Shown in pieces: positions 1 to 12,560 of a stretch of 64,000 bases of DNA (its first letter is position 1; each line of letters opens with the position of its first letter). The notes beneath the pieces are model-generated. The model ran no database searches and was not told the DNA's origin. It saw only the letters and a list, made by a program, of their open reading frames with translations. The stretch spans positions 64,001 through 128,000 of the forward strand of contig JAJEKV010000492.1 of assembly GCA_021234155.1 (NCBI GenBank), read 5' to 3'. The stretch comes from Isoetes taiwanensis (lineage: Eukaryota > Streptophyta > Lycopodiopsida > Isoetales > Isoetaceae). A program made the translations under genes and the position numbers.

Positions 1-2648
1 ACAATAAGCATCGGGGAACTATGTTAGCACTCATCCTTGTGAATAAAGAGCCCTAGCCAATCTTTTTTGATCTTAAGGAATTGAAAAAGCGGTTCTCCAT
101 GTCAAATCATCGCTTAACCATGAATGTACTTCAAGATTGTCTATAATACATCTCGGAATCAAGATAATGGCATTGAATAACTGTTGCGCTGAAAAAAATA
201 CAACTATAAAATGTATGCATGCAGTCTAGAAGCAAGCTCAAAACAAATCTAATTAAAAGTTAAAACATTGAGAGCATTATTACGGATAAAGCAAGTCACG
301 TAGTACCCTTTGACTCATGAAATATCAACCGCATCGCTCCGCTCCAAAGTAGATCAAATGGAAACACTATCTCCATCTCTTGGCAATTCTTGCATTTCAA
401 TAAGACTCCATGTTTACAATTGAGAGTTGAAGCCGGAGATACGTCCTTTGAATATGCTAAACCATTTCACAAAAAGTAAAGTGTTAATATGGCTATATCC
501 TTTGGCACAAACCTCAATTCAAAACTTCGATCCTTCCCAAATAGCCCTCACCTTTGTTTAATAGATTGAACCACATGTGATGGGAAGATGGCGATAGAAA
601 GTAAAGACTAAAAACAAAGTAGAAATACGAGACAACATGTATGCGACATTCGAGAGCTAGATGGAGTTCTCTTCAAGAACATAAGGAGTTTTCGTCTTCA
701 AGGACTCCACAAATGCCTACAAACAAAACTCAAAACAATTTCAAAAGCAAACTCAAAAGGATTTTCAAACCATAGTCTTTAGTCCGGCTTGATTGATGCT
801 TCGAGGAAATCCTCGGACCATGGATATGTTAACTCACGGAGTTTTTTACATCTCGGTGAAGCAAATGTCAAAGCTATTTGTTGGTCTCGGTCATGTAAAT
901 GATTTTTTGTGAGAAAATCCCTAGGATTCTACTTGTGCTATGCGGTGGCATAAATCATGCACATAAAAAAGGTTGGTTGGTTAAGAAGAGCAAGGGTAGT
1001 GCTTGCTTCTTCGAGCACCCGATCCCCAGAAGTTGAAAAAATTAAAACTTGGAAACAATTAGATGGTTCTAAGCATTCTATAAAGGATATCCAAGTCCTC
1101 GGAAAAAGGAAGCAAGGAGTTGCCTATATCACCCATCATTACTGACCAAATGTATGTGGAGCAACACCGGCCGGGCTAATCGTCACTATAGCAATAGGTG
1201 GTTTAATACACGGACTTTCCTTTTACTTTTATATAAAGCATGTCAAGAAAATATATATCCCTATGGATACAAAGTCGATCAGACATAGATATATGTGAGA
1301 CTCTAAATGCCAACTCTCGGCATGAAACAACCGCGACCTCGAAGTTGCTTTGGACCATTTGTCAAGTATTGATAATTCAGCCCTTATGGCTTTTCTGTTT
1401 TCTCGTTGCCGGAAAATATCGTCATGCATGTTGATTGTTTCACTTACCAAGAATGGGGTCTAAAACGAAATTTAAATTATCATGTTCATTACAAGGGATA
1501 GAACAACTAATTGAGTATTTAGTACTAAATCTTTTGCAATGGTTTATTCTACAAAGATGACCGGATTCGGAACAAAGAGCAACTTAAAGATTTTTGCTTT
1601 TGTGTTCGTTGATTTCCCGAGATAAGGGCAAATCGCCAAGGGTACAAACTATATATGATGCATTACGTAAAAGATGCTTCATTTTCTCTAGATAATACCC
1701 CAATTCGAGATCAATCTCCACCGAACTTGGTAAACAAATCAATCTATAGCAAGTTTCAAGTCTAATATGCATTGTTTAAAATAGAAATCATCTCTTTCAA
1801 ATTTGAAATAGCCAAAGAATCGTGGAGATCGAAAGAATTGCTCAATGTAGTTTTTGATGCAAAATGTCTGAGTGTTGATTTCTTGATGGCATGGCAGATT
1901 ATAAAGAGTAATTTCGCCAAGAAAGATGATAGAAGGCATGGAGGCCTCGCCGATGCCGGGTAGCAGCGCTTTTAAAACCTAGGAAGATCGCAAATGAGTA
2001 AGTCCACCGCTAAGTTAGTAGCGTTTTTGCAATGAAATATCCGTGTTTATTCCACCTAAATGCAACATGCAATGCCGTACCAAAGGATTCCCACTATAAC
2101 TCAGATTTTAAGCCCGTAAATTGGAAAAAAACGTGGAAGAATGCTTACACCGGTCAAGATTGGGACGATCGAGCCATGTTTGGTTTGAAACAGAGAATTC
2201 CAAAGACTCGGCAAAAGATTCGGCAAACAAGATTTGCACCATCTCGATCTTCAAAGGAACCGGATTCTCAGGGGCTAGATCTTTGTCCCACCAAAAGCAT
2301 TATATAGAAGATTCCGAACGTCCATATTGAAACTTGAATTCAAAAACCTAAACCGCATTAACCATCGCCATAGTCAAGCATTTTATGTGCAAGAAGCTAT
2401 TATGCACACCCGAGCATGTTCGACCGCAGTGAAAAGCAATTAGGAAGCTTAGGGTGCGATCCGCAAAAATCGTTCGCGTTGGTTTCTCTCTCTTTCCTAT
2501 GCATTAACCTAGAAGGACAAAATAATAACTAATTATTTAACGGCTCAAAATAATAACTAATTATTTAACGGCTCAAAATGAAAGTTATGGGAAAAAAATT
2601 GACGGCCGAGATGCCCTGCACAAACTACATTTTGCTTTTATTACTATA
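1..2648 (-). mobile_element. Helitron copy 1, 5' part (3' end off the left edge)
   Basis: This block matches 5731-8358 almost base for base, so it is the 5' part of a second Helitron of the same family on the minus strand. Its 5' tip is interrupted by the nested copy 2: the sequence ends TTACTATA at 2648 and resumes as TATAGA at 8368-8373. Joined, the tip equals the 5' tip of copy 2. It holds two tandem 28 bp units containing TTATTTAACGGCTC at 2519-2574. No Rep/helicase coding is visible, so this part looks non-autonomous. Compared with copy 2, many CAG/CTG sites read CGG, CCG or CG, which breaks the reading frame seen in copy 2 at 6055-6438. Confidence 0.8.
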
Positions 2649-2676
2649 CTAGAAAAAGTGCCCAGCGTTGCTGGGC
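2649..2676 (-). other. Helitron 3' terminus (hairpin + CTAG)
   Basis: Read on the minus strand this is GCCCAGCAACGCTGGGC (hairpin, 2660-2676), then seven bases, then CTAG followed by T. It is the 3' end of Helitron copy 2. Confidence 0.85.
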
Positions 2677-3164
2677 TTTTCATCGTGCATAAATTGAAAA
2701 GGTAATAAACAAGGTGAATTTTAAGTTGAGAACATCCTCGAAGGGGCAAAAGTTGTGTAAGTGAAACTTACACTATTAGCCGATATTTCTCTTTCCTAAG
2801 CATTTGTTTTTCTTAAGCATAGATTCTTCAAACTTTGGGTTTAGACTTTAGATTCAAAAGCTTCTTGGGGATTGAATTTGTTATCACACTTGCTTTCTGC
2901 CTCACAAGCTACCATGTGTAAATTTAGACCAACGATAAGAATCAAAGATTATAGCTTTGACTTTAAAATTTATAAGATGAAAATCCATATCGTTGTTCCC
3001 ATTTCCTTTCATCATCGTAGGAACATGCCATCTCAATTTTTCTTCTTCCTCTAGCCTTGTCTTTAACATTTGGACTAAAAACTCTTTAGGCGTTCAATCT
3101 TCCCGAAGGAGTTTTCTAGAGGGTTCAATTTTCCTAAAGGAGTTCTTCTAGAGGGTTCCCCTTT

Positions 3165-3300
3165 GTTCGATTTAGTGGCTAGTCCATTGGGTTAGCAATT
3201 AGGAGATCTTGTGTTCAAGTCTCTAGGGTCCGATCATATGTCCTTATGGATCACCGCCAATGTGGCATGACGTAAAATCTATCTATCTATCTATCTATCT
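3165..3300 (+). mobile_element. tRNA-derived SINE with (ATCT)n tail
   Basis: The stretch contains an A-box-like AGTCCATTGGGTTAGC (3181-3196) and, about 25 bp further on, a B-box-like GTGTTCAAGTC (3211-3221), the internal RNA polymerase III promoter layout of tRNA-derived SINEs. It ends in a run of ATCT units (3278-3300). The exact 5' end and target duplication are not clear to me. It lies inside Helitron copy 2. Confidence 0.6.
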
Positions 3301-6054
3301 TTACATCGCATATCAAAATGACAAATAAACTATTTTTTCCCAATAAATATGTGAATAACATCTCAATTGTACTTAGTAATTTCAAAAATCCTTTCTATAG
3401 TATGTAAGTCAAAAGAACATTGCTAAATATATGAAAACCCTACATGTGGGGAAATAAATAGGGGATTTGAGTTTTTTATTTTTGCATAAAATTTAAGAGA
3501 ATGCAATGCTCCAACCCTCATCATAAATCCATCCTGTTTTTCCCAAATTCCATCAATCATCTTTTAAAATAAGAACGGATCAATGCATTGCTTTGAGGTC
3601 ACTCCAATACACCAAAGGGAATTGCAGACATTCAATATCTCTTTGTGATAGATAAATTCCACGATTAGCACTTAGATTGTCGAATGTGGAATATTAAGAG
3701 AATTGTGTGTTTGAAGATATGCAATAAAGGCTTATGTTTCATTTTCTTTATGCAAAAGCCTAAGATTATTATAATTGTTTGTCAAACAGGTTTTTACATA
3801 AGATAAAATTAATGATGGTTCCAAACAATGCCTATTCTTTCTTTTGAAGTCAAAAGCTTGCATGATTTGTATAATTTAGGTGTAACTTTTTTTGTACCAT
3901 ATGGTGATTGTTTAGGGTATCTGCTCGGATCATCCTGTCTGATCCACATAAAACAATTTGTATCTCCACACATACCCAACAAATCATTCCCGGCTATCCA
4001 AAATGACCATCCAAAATGACCAAGTCATGTATCCTCTACCATTTGCTCCATTCCCGAAGTGCAGGCCAATATGAGGATCTTGCGAGGCCTTTTCAGACAA
4101 AAATACCCTTACCTTAATGCGGACTTCAAGCATTTGATATAACCCTATATAATTCTTAACCGTCCTCCAAGATTTTGCCCACCTAAAATAATGGCAAGTT
4201 CATATCGGCAATGCCTACAAAATGCAAAATGCAAAAGATATTAGATGAAATTTGGGGTTTGATAATCAACACAAACATGAGGCTCCTACCATTTTTGTGA
4301 TCATAATTGGCACATTATTGTAATGCATTTTGGTGCCATCCAGATATTCCAAGGAACAATGTTAAGGCATACACCTATAAGAAACATTTTGCATCAACAT
4401 ACATCATGGTCGAGCAGCACCGGGTCTAAAATGCAATGGCCACACACTTACAATCAGTCCAATAGGAACTCCATTCTTGATTGCTGCAGAAACATCACAG
4501 TGGCTTCTCCATAATACATGGTACTGCGCAAAAGTAAGAGGAAGGGTGGTAAGAAAAGGAAGTACTTTGAGATTATAGAAGGAGATGTTGTTCAAGGGAT
4601 TTACGCGCAAGGAAATGTGGATGCCATTTAAGACTGGAATTTGAGACTCGGGAAGAAGCCATTTGTGAATTCTGAGGGACATGATTTATTTTCCGTGAGT
4701 ATATCTGTGGATATGAGCTTATTTACCGTGGTGTACAAAGTCGACAATCTCTCCAAGAGGAGTTTGAGATGGCTTCTTCATTTGTCCCAACACTCAGTAG
4801 TATGCAACAGTCATCTTTGTTTTCTGTTTGATGGAGAGACTCATGAGCTTGCATGATGTAGAACTGTATTAAATGTGCAAGTGAAAGAGCTGTCTTACCA
4901 CTGATGAGAATGTTATGTTGGTGAAATGAGCATGCCCAAAACTTGTGCAGAATTTTTGAGAATCAATAGATTAGGCTCTTTGCAATTGACTAAATACATT
5001 CTTTCATAGCTGGCTCTAATCTGTTATAATTCAGGCATCCAAGAAAACACCCAAAAGGAGCACCCAAAACACTCTTCTAAACATTAAAAGAAAAAGATGT
5101 TGAACCCATTCTTTGGGATGCATCTAAAAACATACATGTACACAACTCTCCCACAAACTGCAAGATGCATTGTAGATTCTCACCTTGCAAACAACAAATC
5201 CTCTGAACCAAATCGGCCTGCATAATTACTCCAAAGGTTCATGCCTAGAACTGAAGGCCTACCCTGCTGGTTGGAAGCAAGAGCGCAGGAAGAAAAGTAG
5301 CTGCGACAGAAGTCTAAATGGCTGTGATAATTACAAACCCTTACAAGGACTTAGGGAATCTTGTTGTTCTAATATAGTTGTCACATCAATGCAAACTGTC
5401 GGTATTCAAACTGGCCAAAAGCTCCATTATTATATTCATTCTTCAAAAAAATCAGCAAACTGACCTCATAAAAACCCGACCTTAATATTTCTCCTTTAGA
5501 TCAACCTGCATAGCACATTCTAAGAGCTGTATTCGAGACTGAAAACCAATACAGCCTCAATGATGCCAAATGCCGCGTCTAAATTGATCTATGTTGGAAT
5601 TTATTAGACAAAATGTCGTACAACTTTATATGAACATAAAGCATATGAATAACTAACTGGCATGACATATCAAGGGTTTGTTGCTTAGATTGATAAACCA
5701 AACTTCTGCCCTGCTCTCGTAGTTCACACACAATAAGCATCGGGGAACTATGTTAGCACTCATCCTTGCTGAATAAAGAGCCCTAGCCAATCTTTTTGAT
5801 CTTAAGGAATTGGAAAAAGCAGTTCTCCATGTCAAATCATCAGTTAACTATGAATGTACTTCAAGATTGTCTACAATACATCTCAGAATCAACATAATGG
5901 CATTGAATAACTGTTGCAAGTAAAAAAAATACAACTATAAAATGTATGCATGCAGTCTAGAAGCAAGCTCAAAACAGTCTAATTAAAAGTTCTGAAACAT
6001 TGAGAGCATTACCTGGATAAAGCAAGTACGTAGTACCCTTTGACTCATGAAATA

Positions 6055-6438
6055 TCAACTGCATCGTCTGCTCCAAAGTAGATCAAATGGAAACACTATC
6101 TCCATCTCTTGGCAGTTACTGCATTTCAATAAGACTCCATGTTTACAATTGAGAGTTGAAGCCAGAGATACGTCACTGAATATGCTAAACCATTTCACAA
6201 AAAAGTAAAGTGTTAATATGGCTATATCCTTTGGCACAAACCTCAATTCAAAACTCGATCCTTCCCAAATAGCCCTCACACCGCTTAATAGATTTGAACC
6301 ATGTGATGGGAAGATGGCAGTAGAGAAAGTAAAGACTAAAAACAAAGTAGAAATACAGACAACATGTATGCGATTCTGAGAGCTAGATGGAGTTCTGCCT
6401 TCAAGAACATAAGGAGTTTCTGTCTTCAAGGACTCCAC
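6055..6438 (-). CDS. unrecognised 127-codon open frame inside Helitron copy 2
   Basis: A frame of 127 codons runs in the same direction as the Helitron. It has a serine-rich N-terminus, a hydrophobic stretch near residues 27-45 and a second near residues 73-88, so it may be membrane-associated if it is made at all. The matching region of copy 1 (about 325-710) is interrupted by small indels at CAG/CTG sites. I do not recognise a family. It could be a captured exon or a chance frame. Confidence 0.25.
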   Translation of the reverse strand: MESLKTETPYVLEGRTPSSSQNRIHVVCISTLFLVFTFSTAIFPSHGSNLLSGVRAIWEGSSFELRFVPKDIAILTLYFFVKWFSIFSDVSLASTLNCKHGVLLKCSNCQEMEIVFPFDLLWSRRCS

Positions 6439-8231
6439 AAATGCCTACAGCAAAAACTCAAAACAATTTCAAAAAGCAAACTCAAAAGGATTTCAAACCA
6501 TAGTCTTTAGTCTGGCTTTGATTGATGCTTCCAGAAATCCTCAGACCATGGATATGTTAACTCGAGTTTTTACATCTCCAGCTGAAGCAAATGTCAAAGC
6601 TATTTGTTGGTCCGCGGTCATGTAAATGATTTTTGCAGAAAATCCCTAGGATTCTACTTGTGCTATGCAGGTGGCATAAATCATGCACATAAAAAGGTTG
6701 GTTGGTTAAGAAGAGCAAGGGTAGTGCTTGCTTCTCCGAGCACCAGGATCTTTGTAGTTGAAAAAAATTAAAACTTGGAAACAATTAGATGGTTCTAAGC
6801 ATTCTATAAAGGATATCCAAGTCCTCCGGAAAAAGGAAGCAAGGAGTTGCCTATATCAGCCATCATTACCTACCCAAATGTATGTGGAGCAACACCCGGC
6901 GGGCTAATCGATCACTATAGCAATAGGTGGTTTAATACACGGACTCATTTACTTTTATATAAAGCATGTCAAGAAAATATATATCCCTATGGATACAAAA
7001 AGTCAGATCAGACATAGATATATGTGAGACTCTAACAGCAGCTCCTGGCATGAAACAACCGCGCACCCGAAGTTGCTTTTGGACCATTTGTCAGTATTGA
7101 TAATTCAGTCCCTTATGGCTTTTGTTTTTCTGTTTAAAAAATATCTGTCATGCACAGTGATTGTTTCACTTACCAAGAATGGGGTCTAAACGAAATTTAA
7201 ATTATCATGTTCACGCACAAGGGGATAGAACAACTAATTGAGTATTTAGTACTAAATCTTTTGCAATGGTTTATTCTACAGCATGACCGGATTCTGGAAC
7301 AAAGAGCAACTTAAAGATTTTTGCTTTTGTGTTCGTTGATTTCCCAGATAAGGGCAACTGCCAAGGGTACAACTCTATATGATGCATTACGTAAAGATGC
7401 TTCATTTTCTCTAGATAATACCCCAATTCGAGATCAATCTCCACTGAACTTGGTAAACAAATCAATCTATAGCAAGTTTCAAGTCTAATATGCATTGTTT
7501 AAAATAGAAATCATCTCTTTCCAGACTGAAATAGCCAAAGAATCGTGGAGACTGAAAGAATTGCTCCGAATGTAGTTTTTGATGCAAAATGTCGGAGTGT
7601 TGATTTACTGATGGCATGGCCAGATTATAAAGAATACTCAGCAAAGATGATAGAAGGCATGGAGGCCTCGCTGCTGATGCTGGTAGCAGAGCAGTTTTAA
7701 AACCTAGGAAGATCGCAGCGGAGTAAGTCCACTGCTAAGTTAGTAGCGTTTTGCAATGAAATATCTGTGTTTATTCCACCTAAATGCAACATGCAATGCA
7801 GCCGAAAGGATTCCCGACTATAACTCTGTATTTTAAGCCCAGAAATTGAAAAAAACGTGGAAGAATGCTTACCTGGTCAAGATTGGGACGATCGAGCCAT
7901 GTTTGGTTTGAAACAGAGAATTCCAGCACTCGGCAAAAGATTCGGCAGCGCATTTGCACCATCTGATCTTCAAGGGAACTGGATTCTGCAGGGCTAGATC
8001 TTTGTCCCACCAAAAGCATTATATAGAAGATTCTGAACGTCCATATTGAAACTTGAATTCAAAACCTAAACTGCACACGATCGCCATAGCTGCATTTTAT
8101 GTGCAAGAAGCTATTATGCACACCAGAGCATGTTCGACACAGAAAGCAATTAGGAAGCTTAGGGTGCGATCCGGCAAAATCGTTCACGTTGGTTTCTCTC
8201 TCTTTCTTCCTATGCATTAACCTAGAAGGAC

Positions 8232-8287
8232 AAAATAATAACTAATTATTTAACGGCTCAAAATAATAACTAATTATTTAACGGCTC
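8232..8287. repeat. two 28 bp tandem units near the Helitron 5' end
   Basis: The unit ends TTATTTAACGGCTC and occurs twice head to tail. The same pair is present in copy 1 (2519-2574), so the duplication predates the split of the two copies. Confidence 0.85.
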
Positions 8288-8545
8288 AAAATGAAAGTTA
8301 TGGGAAAAAAATTGACGGCCGAGATGCCCTGCACAAACTACATTTTGCTTTTATTACTATATATAGATATAGATGTTATTGTGTAAGTGTTGGACCCAGC
8401 CCTAGATCCAACGACTCGAGATTGATTTAAATCCAGCGAACCGCGATTTAGCCCTAGAATCAGATCCTCTCCATCGAGCTTCCTCACTCTGTTTTTTCTG
8501 TGCTAGAAAGGGCGGCAGAGCTGCTATTGATGTCTACGGCAGTGC

Positions 8546-8846
8546 AAGCATAAGCCATGGGCTTTGATTCATGGCCATATTGCAGGTGAGAATGCCGGTT
8601 CAGGTCAGTTCTTAGCTCTGATGTTAGGGCTCTTGCAAGATGCATGAAAATATGACAAAATCTTTGGGTTGCTAGGGGATGCTTGAGGAAGAGCGGCGTT
8701 GCCAAGCATAAACCATGGGCTTTGATTCATGGCCATATTGCGGTGAGAATGCGGTTCGGTCGGGTTCTTAGCTCGATGTTAGGGCTCTTGCAAGATGCAT
8801 GAAAATATGACAAAATCTTTGGGTTGCTAGGGGATGCTTGAGAGCT
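8546..8846. repeat. 158 bp tandem duplication
   Basis: Two adjacent copies (8546-8703 and 8704-8846) start with AAGCATAA and CATGGGCTTTGATTCATGG. They are nearly identical except at CAG/CTG sites: the first reads GCAGGTGAG and GCTCTGATG where the second reads GCGGTGAG and GCTCGATG. This is the same type of difference as between the two Helitron copies. Confidence 0.85.
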
Positions 8847-10587
8847 TTTTGAGGAGAGCTTTTTCAAGAATCAAGAAGCCGTTGCTCGAACCGCAGCGTG
8901 CTCGATGCGGTGTTCTTTGGATCATTTAGGTTTTGTCTCCCTCTTCATTCATGTCCCCCTTTTGCCATCAAAAGTGGATTACGCTTTGTTCTGAGCCAGC
9001 ATGCAAAGGCGAAATTCGTGTTATTCGGTTATAATCTACGGCTATGGCGCCAGATTCGGATCCGCCTGGCTCGCTTCCGTAGGTGTTCCCATTGCACTAA
9101 TGCAAACCGCCATGTTTATCAGGTTTTGCTTGACAAAGCAAAGGAAACGTCAATCGAGGGAATGTGTTAAGGACATCGGAAGATTTATTCACATGAATCC
9201 CGAGCTTAGATATGCGAATTTAAACGAGCTCCTTAGTGAGGCCGATTTGCAAAAAATGGGGATAAATTACAGGTGGCCCATTGGCTTAAACTGGAGTAGT
9301 TGCTACTATAGGTGATGCATGATGGCAGACCTCCCTTTGTTGCTTTGCGGCCCGGATATGGATGCGCTTCCTATCCGGATAATACAAATTTGGATGATTG
9401 CTTCCACCTTTTCGCCTTTTAGAGCTACAAATCCGTAGAACCTCTTAACACCGGCGGTAGTGAGAATCACCTATATAAAGAGGTCATCTGCTATAGGGCC
9501 GATGACCTAAATGGGATGCTAATTATGAGGAATCTGATATATGGAAATAATTTCGCACCGTAAATCGACAAACAAACAACAAAATCTTCAAAAGCAATAT
9601 ATACGATCTCAAGGATGTTATTACAACGTATTTTGCATGTTATCATGATCTTAGCTATTTGTTTATGCGCTTTCTTCTTTCATTTGCCGGGTTATAATTT
9701 GCATAATGCATGGATAAAAACAACACCATCATCGAGCACATCCAAAATGCGGCAATCCTAAACCACTGGATGTGCGATCTTTCTTCCAACAAAGTGTCAA
9801 ATTCCCATTCCTTCATGGTGAGTAACTTCCAACATTTAGTCCTCTCTAAATTTGTCCAACGGTTTTCTCTCTTCCAATCTAGACTTTGGCAAAATAGGTA
9901 TTCAGATTTGGTTCTCAGATTTTGCCAATACAGTTTGATAGCAATTGGCTCAGGTGTATCAAAATTATGTCCTCTTTAAATTTGTCCAACGTTATTCTCT
10001 CTTCCACCTTGGCTGATTTTGGCAAAATCGTCATTCTACCATGACAATATTTATGACATCATTTTTTTTCTTGGTACTTTGCCAATACAGTTTGATAGTA
10101 GTGGCTCAGGTGCAAGGCTTCAAATGTTTATTCTTTCTCATAATAGGATTTTGGAACTAGACCTTCCACACAAATATTATCTTGGAGCATTCTAGCACAC
10201 GTTTTTGGTGAGTTTAAAGGTTTTGAATCTTTTTGTTAACAGATTGAGGAGCTGGATTGTACCCACTATTGGAACAATGCTACCCAAGTTGGATCTCATT
10301 GCAAACATGTGACTTTTTGGGTCTCAAAAAATGTTGAGTCAACTGAAAGTCAATTGGTTTAAGACAGGGCATTTCAACTTGAAAACATGGATTTTTAAAG
10401 CACTTAATTCAACATGGATTTCTATAACACTTAACTTCAACTTGGAAGGTTGGATTTTAGTGCAGGTACGTGTATTGGTCTTAGGCCGTATGAATCAAGG
10501 TAACATTTTAGCTGAGCTTGGATACATGGATTGTTCTTAGGCCTTATGGATCAATATAACACTTATAAACTTATGAATTAGACGTAA
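8847..10587. other. unassigned sequence with short open frames
   Basis: Short overlapping plus-strand frames between 8898 and 9315 (90 and 104 codons, different frames) suggest a broken coding fragment, but no motif is recognisable. The rest (9320-10587) is AT-rich, with a direct repeat of the phrase TTTGCCAATACAGTTTGATAG near 9925 and 10080. I see no gene here. Confidence 0.3.
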
Positions 10588-10630
10588 AAGAAATTTATCG
10601 CGGCGGCCAAGGCCGCCGCGAACATTTCTT
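10588..10630. repeat. 43 bp GC-rich palindrome
   Basis: The sequence reads AAGAAATTTATCGCGGCGGC, then CAA, then GGCCGCCGCGAACATTTCTT. The arms are nearly perfect inverted copies and can form a very stable hairpin. A close relative in inverted orientation sits at 24348-24394. It may be a tiny foldback element or the joined ends of an excised transposon. Confidence 0.7.
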
Positions 10631-11310
10631 TATTTCTAAACATGTAAGGTTACACCCATTATTAACATCTAAGGTTTGATAATATAGTGTCTTTTTAGTA
10701 ATGATGAATTTTTGGATTCTACTATGTACAGATGCATAACTTAGGGATAACATAATATTTTAACCTTTGGTAGTGACACTAAATTTGTATTTCATTGCGA
10801 TTGCTTGTTTTTTTTATAGCCATATGCATTTTCATGAGTTTGCATGTTGAAAATGTTGTCACGGTCCTCCCAACTCCAAATTAACATGGAATATGAATAA
10901 TGGTATTTTAAGCAACGCGAGACTTAGGGTCTTTGGAGCATTCAAAATATTATTGTGATAGTTTAGATTTAGAAATGCTTGGAATATTGTTAGAATGTTG
11001 GCACGAATATCAATATCACATCTTATTCTAGACACTTAGGGCATAGCATTTTCAGCCCACCTTATACTAATACAATTTGTAGGATTCCTATGGTATGTTA
11101 TTTGGTGGTGCATTAGAAATAGTTCTAGACTATAAATTTAATCCACTCACTAATATTACAAACAGCTTCGAAAAATGTATTTAGCAGCCTTATAATTAGC
11201 ATTCGTGCCACTTAAATCATAATATAAATAGTGCAAAAATATACCCACTATTGGTGCTGCAATATCAAGTGATTTTTTCTTTCTAGAAATCTCAAGCCTG
11301 TTATTTTTGC

Positions 11311-12202
11311 ATTTTTGCATGCTCTCCTATTTTCAATCCTTGGCTCCATTCCCTTCCCGCCGAATTGCCGGATTGCATTTTTGCATGCTCTCCTATTTTC
11401 AATCCTTGGCTCCATTCCCTTCCCGCTGATTTGTCGGATCACTCATCTGTAGGAAGGGTTTATTATTTTTTTTGTTCCGTAGGAAGGGTTTATTATTTTT
11501 TTTGTGTTCTCAACGTCTTTTATCTTCCAATGAGTATTGCAAAAGCTTTGGCCGGATTTAGCCGGATTGCTGCAAAACATCTGTTGAAAAAGAGATGTAG
11601 CTGCATGAATCCATCAAAAACATAACATGTAAGAAGGTGGATGACCATAACTATATATCTATCATTGATTTTAATCTTGCAAAACATATTGCACCCAACA
11701 ATGAAGGGCATTGAATGCAATGAGCAACTACATGCAGTAAATAAATATTGACTTTTTTTATTACAAATAGATACAATTCCTGGTTGTAGTTAACAAAAGC
11801 GTTGAGTGGTGGTGGCCTCCAATTTCCAAAAGATGGGAGGACTCGCATTTCTTGAGAGAACTAAACGCACATAGCTAGCTTTGGACACCAAACAAGAATA
11901 TAAGCTGTCAATTTTCTCATTGCAAAGCACTAAGACCTCATTGCAAAGCACTAAGACCTGTTCTCGCTTGAACTTTATTTGTCGTGTTTTCTTCTTCACC
12001 TTGCTAATAAACTGCACTATTTACATCTTGCTGAGAATCGGAAACGTTCTTTGTGGAAAACGAACTTTGAATCTCCTTGATAATTTTTCTAGTTCTTTGG
12101 CCAGTTGAGCTGGTCCTTTTTGTGAAAAACGAACTTTGTGTTCGACTCTTGTGAAAATCTCCTTGATAATTTTTCTAGTTCTTTGGCCAGTTGAGCTGGT
12201 CC
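11311..12202. repeat. cluster of short tandem duplications
   Basis: Four separate direct duplications lie close together: a 66 bp unit at 11311-11376 and 11377-11440, a ~30 bp unit at 11451-11506, a 21 bp unit at 11918-11959, and a ~70 bp unit at 12055-12116 and 12125-12202. The units are unrelated to each other. The duplications look like independent local events. Confidence 0.8.
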
Positions 12203-12296
12203 GCAATAGAAGACATCTAGATGAAGTAAAATGATACCCAATTTACTACATCAGGTCAAGCATAAAACATAGAAACAATGTATATGCTTTAGAAAG

Positions 12297-12560
12297 TTAT
12301 GTGATAAACATAGAAGCCAGCCTATCCATCTTTGCACCCGTATGGAAATTCGCAAGTCTCATAGATACTTTTACCCAATTAGGGTCCCGAAAAATGCATA
12401 CGACCGGAACCATCAACCGCTGATTCTCCAAGAAAAGAAGAATTCCATACCGTGTTCCCGAAACAATATCTACACCAGTTTTTGCATCGTGTAAAGCTTG
12501 AACCATTGCTATAAGAGCAGACCTAACGTCCTCTTCTTCATGAACCTTTGGTTAAGTAGT
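12297..12560 (-). pseudogene. possible 2OG-Fe(II) oxygenase C-terminal fragment
   Basis: The minus strand encodes about 80 residues with a segment TGVDIVSGTRYGILLFLEN. This resembles the C-terminal 'H-G-x-x-V-x-x-G-x-R-Y-x-L' strand of prolyl-4-hydroxylase-like 2-oxoglutarate/iron oxygenases, where the Arg binds 2-oxoglutarate. The expected metal-binding His is not visible and no upstream HxD half is found. If the match is right, this is a gene relic. The match rests on one short motif and is weak. Confidence 0.25.

Larger units (their letters stand above)
2649..8367 (-). mobile_element. Helitron copy 2, complete, non-autonomous, nested in copy 1
   Basis: On the minus strand the element starts TCTATATATAGTAATAAAAG (from 8367) and ends with a GC-rich hairpin followed by CTAG (2649-2652). 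These are the standard Helitron ends: 5'-TC, and 3'-hairpin plus CTRR. It is flanked by A (2648) and T (8368), as expected for insertion between A and T without target duplication. Length is 5719 bp. I find no Rep/helicase (RepHel) protein, so it probably depends on another element. Between 2653 and 5730 it holds sequence not shared with the visible part of copy 1, including a SINE at about 3165. The right 2.63 kb is the part shared with copy 1. Confidence 0.85.

Noticed and set aside
1-2648. C-to-T decay of methylated CpG as the only cause of copy differences
   Set aside because: A few pairs fit CG to TG/CA in copy 2, but many differences are one-base deletions or swaps at CTG/CAG (CTGA to CGA, CAGG to CGG), which deamination does not produce.
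3278-3300. Independent (ATCT)n microsatellite
   Set aside because: It directly follows A-box and B-box-like sequence and is better explained as the tail of a SINE. The similar tract at 27678-27703 has no such head and may be a true microsatellite.
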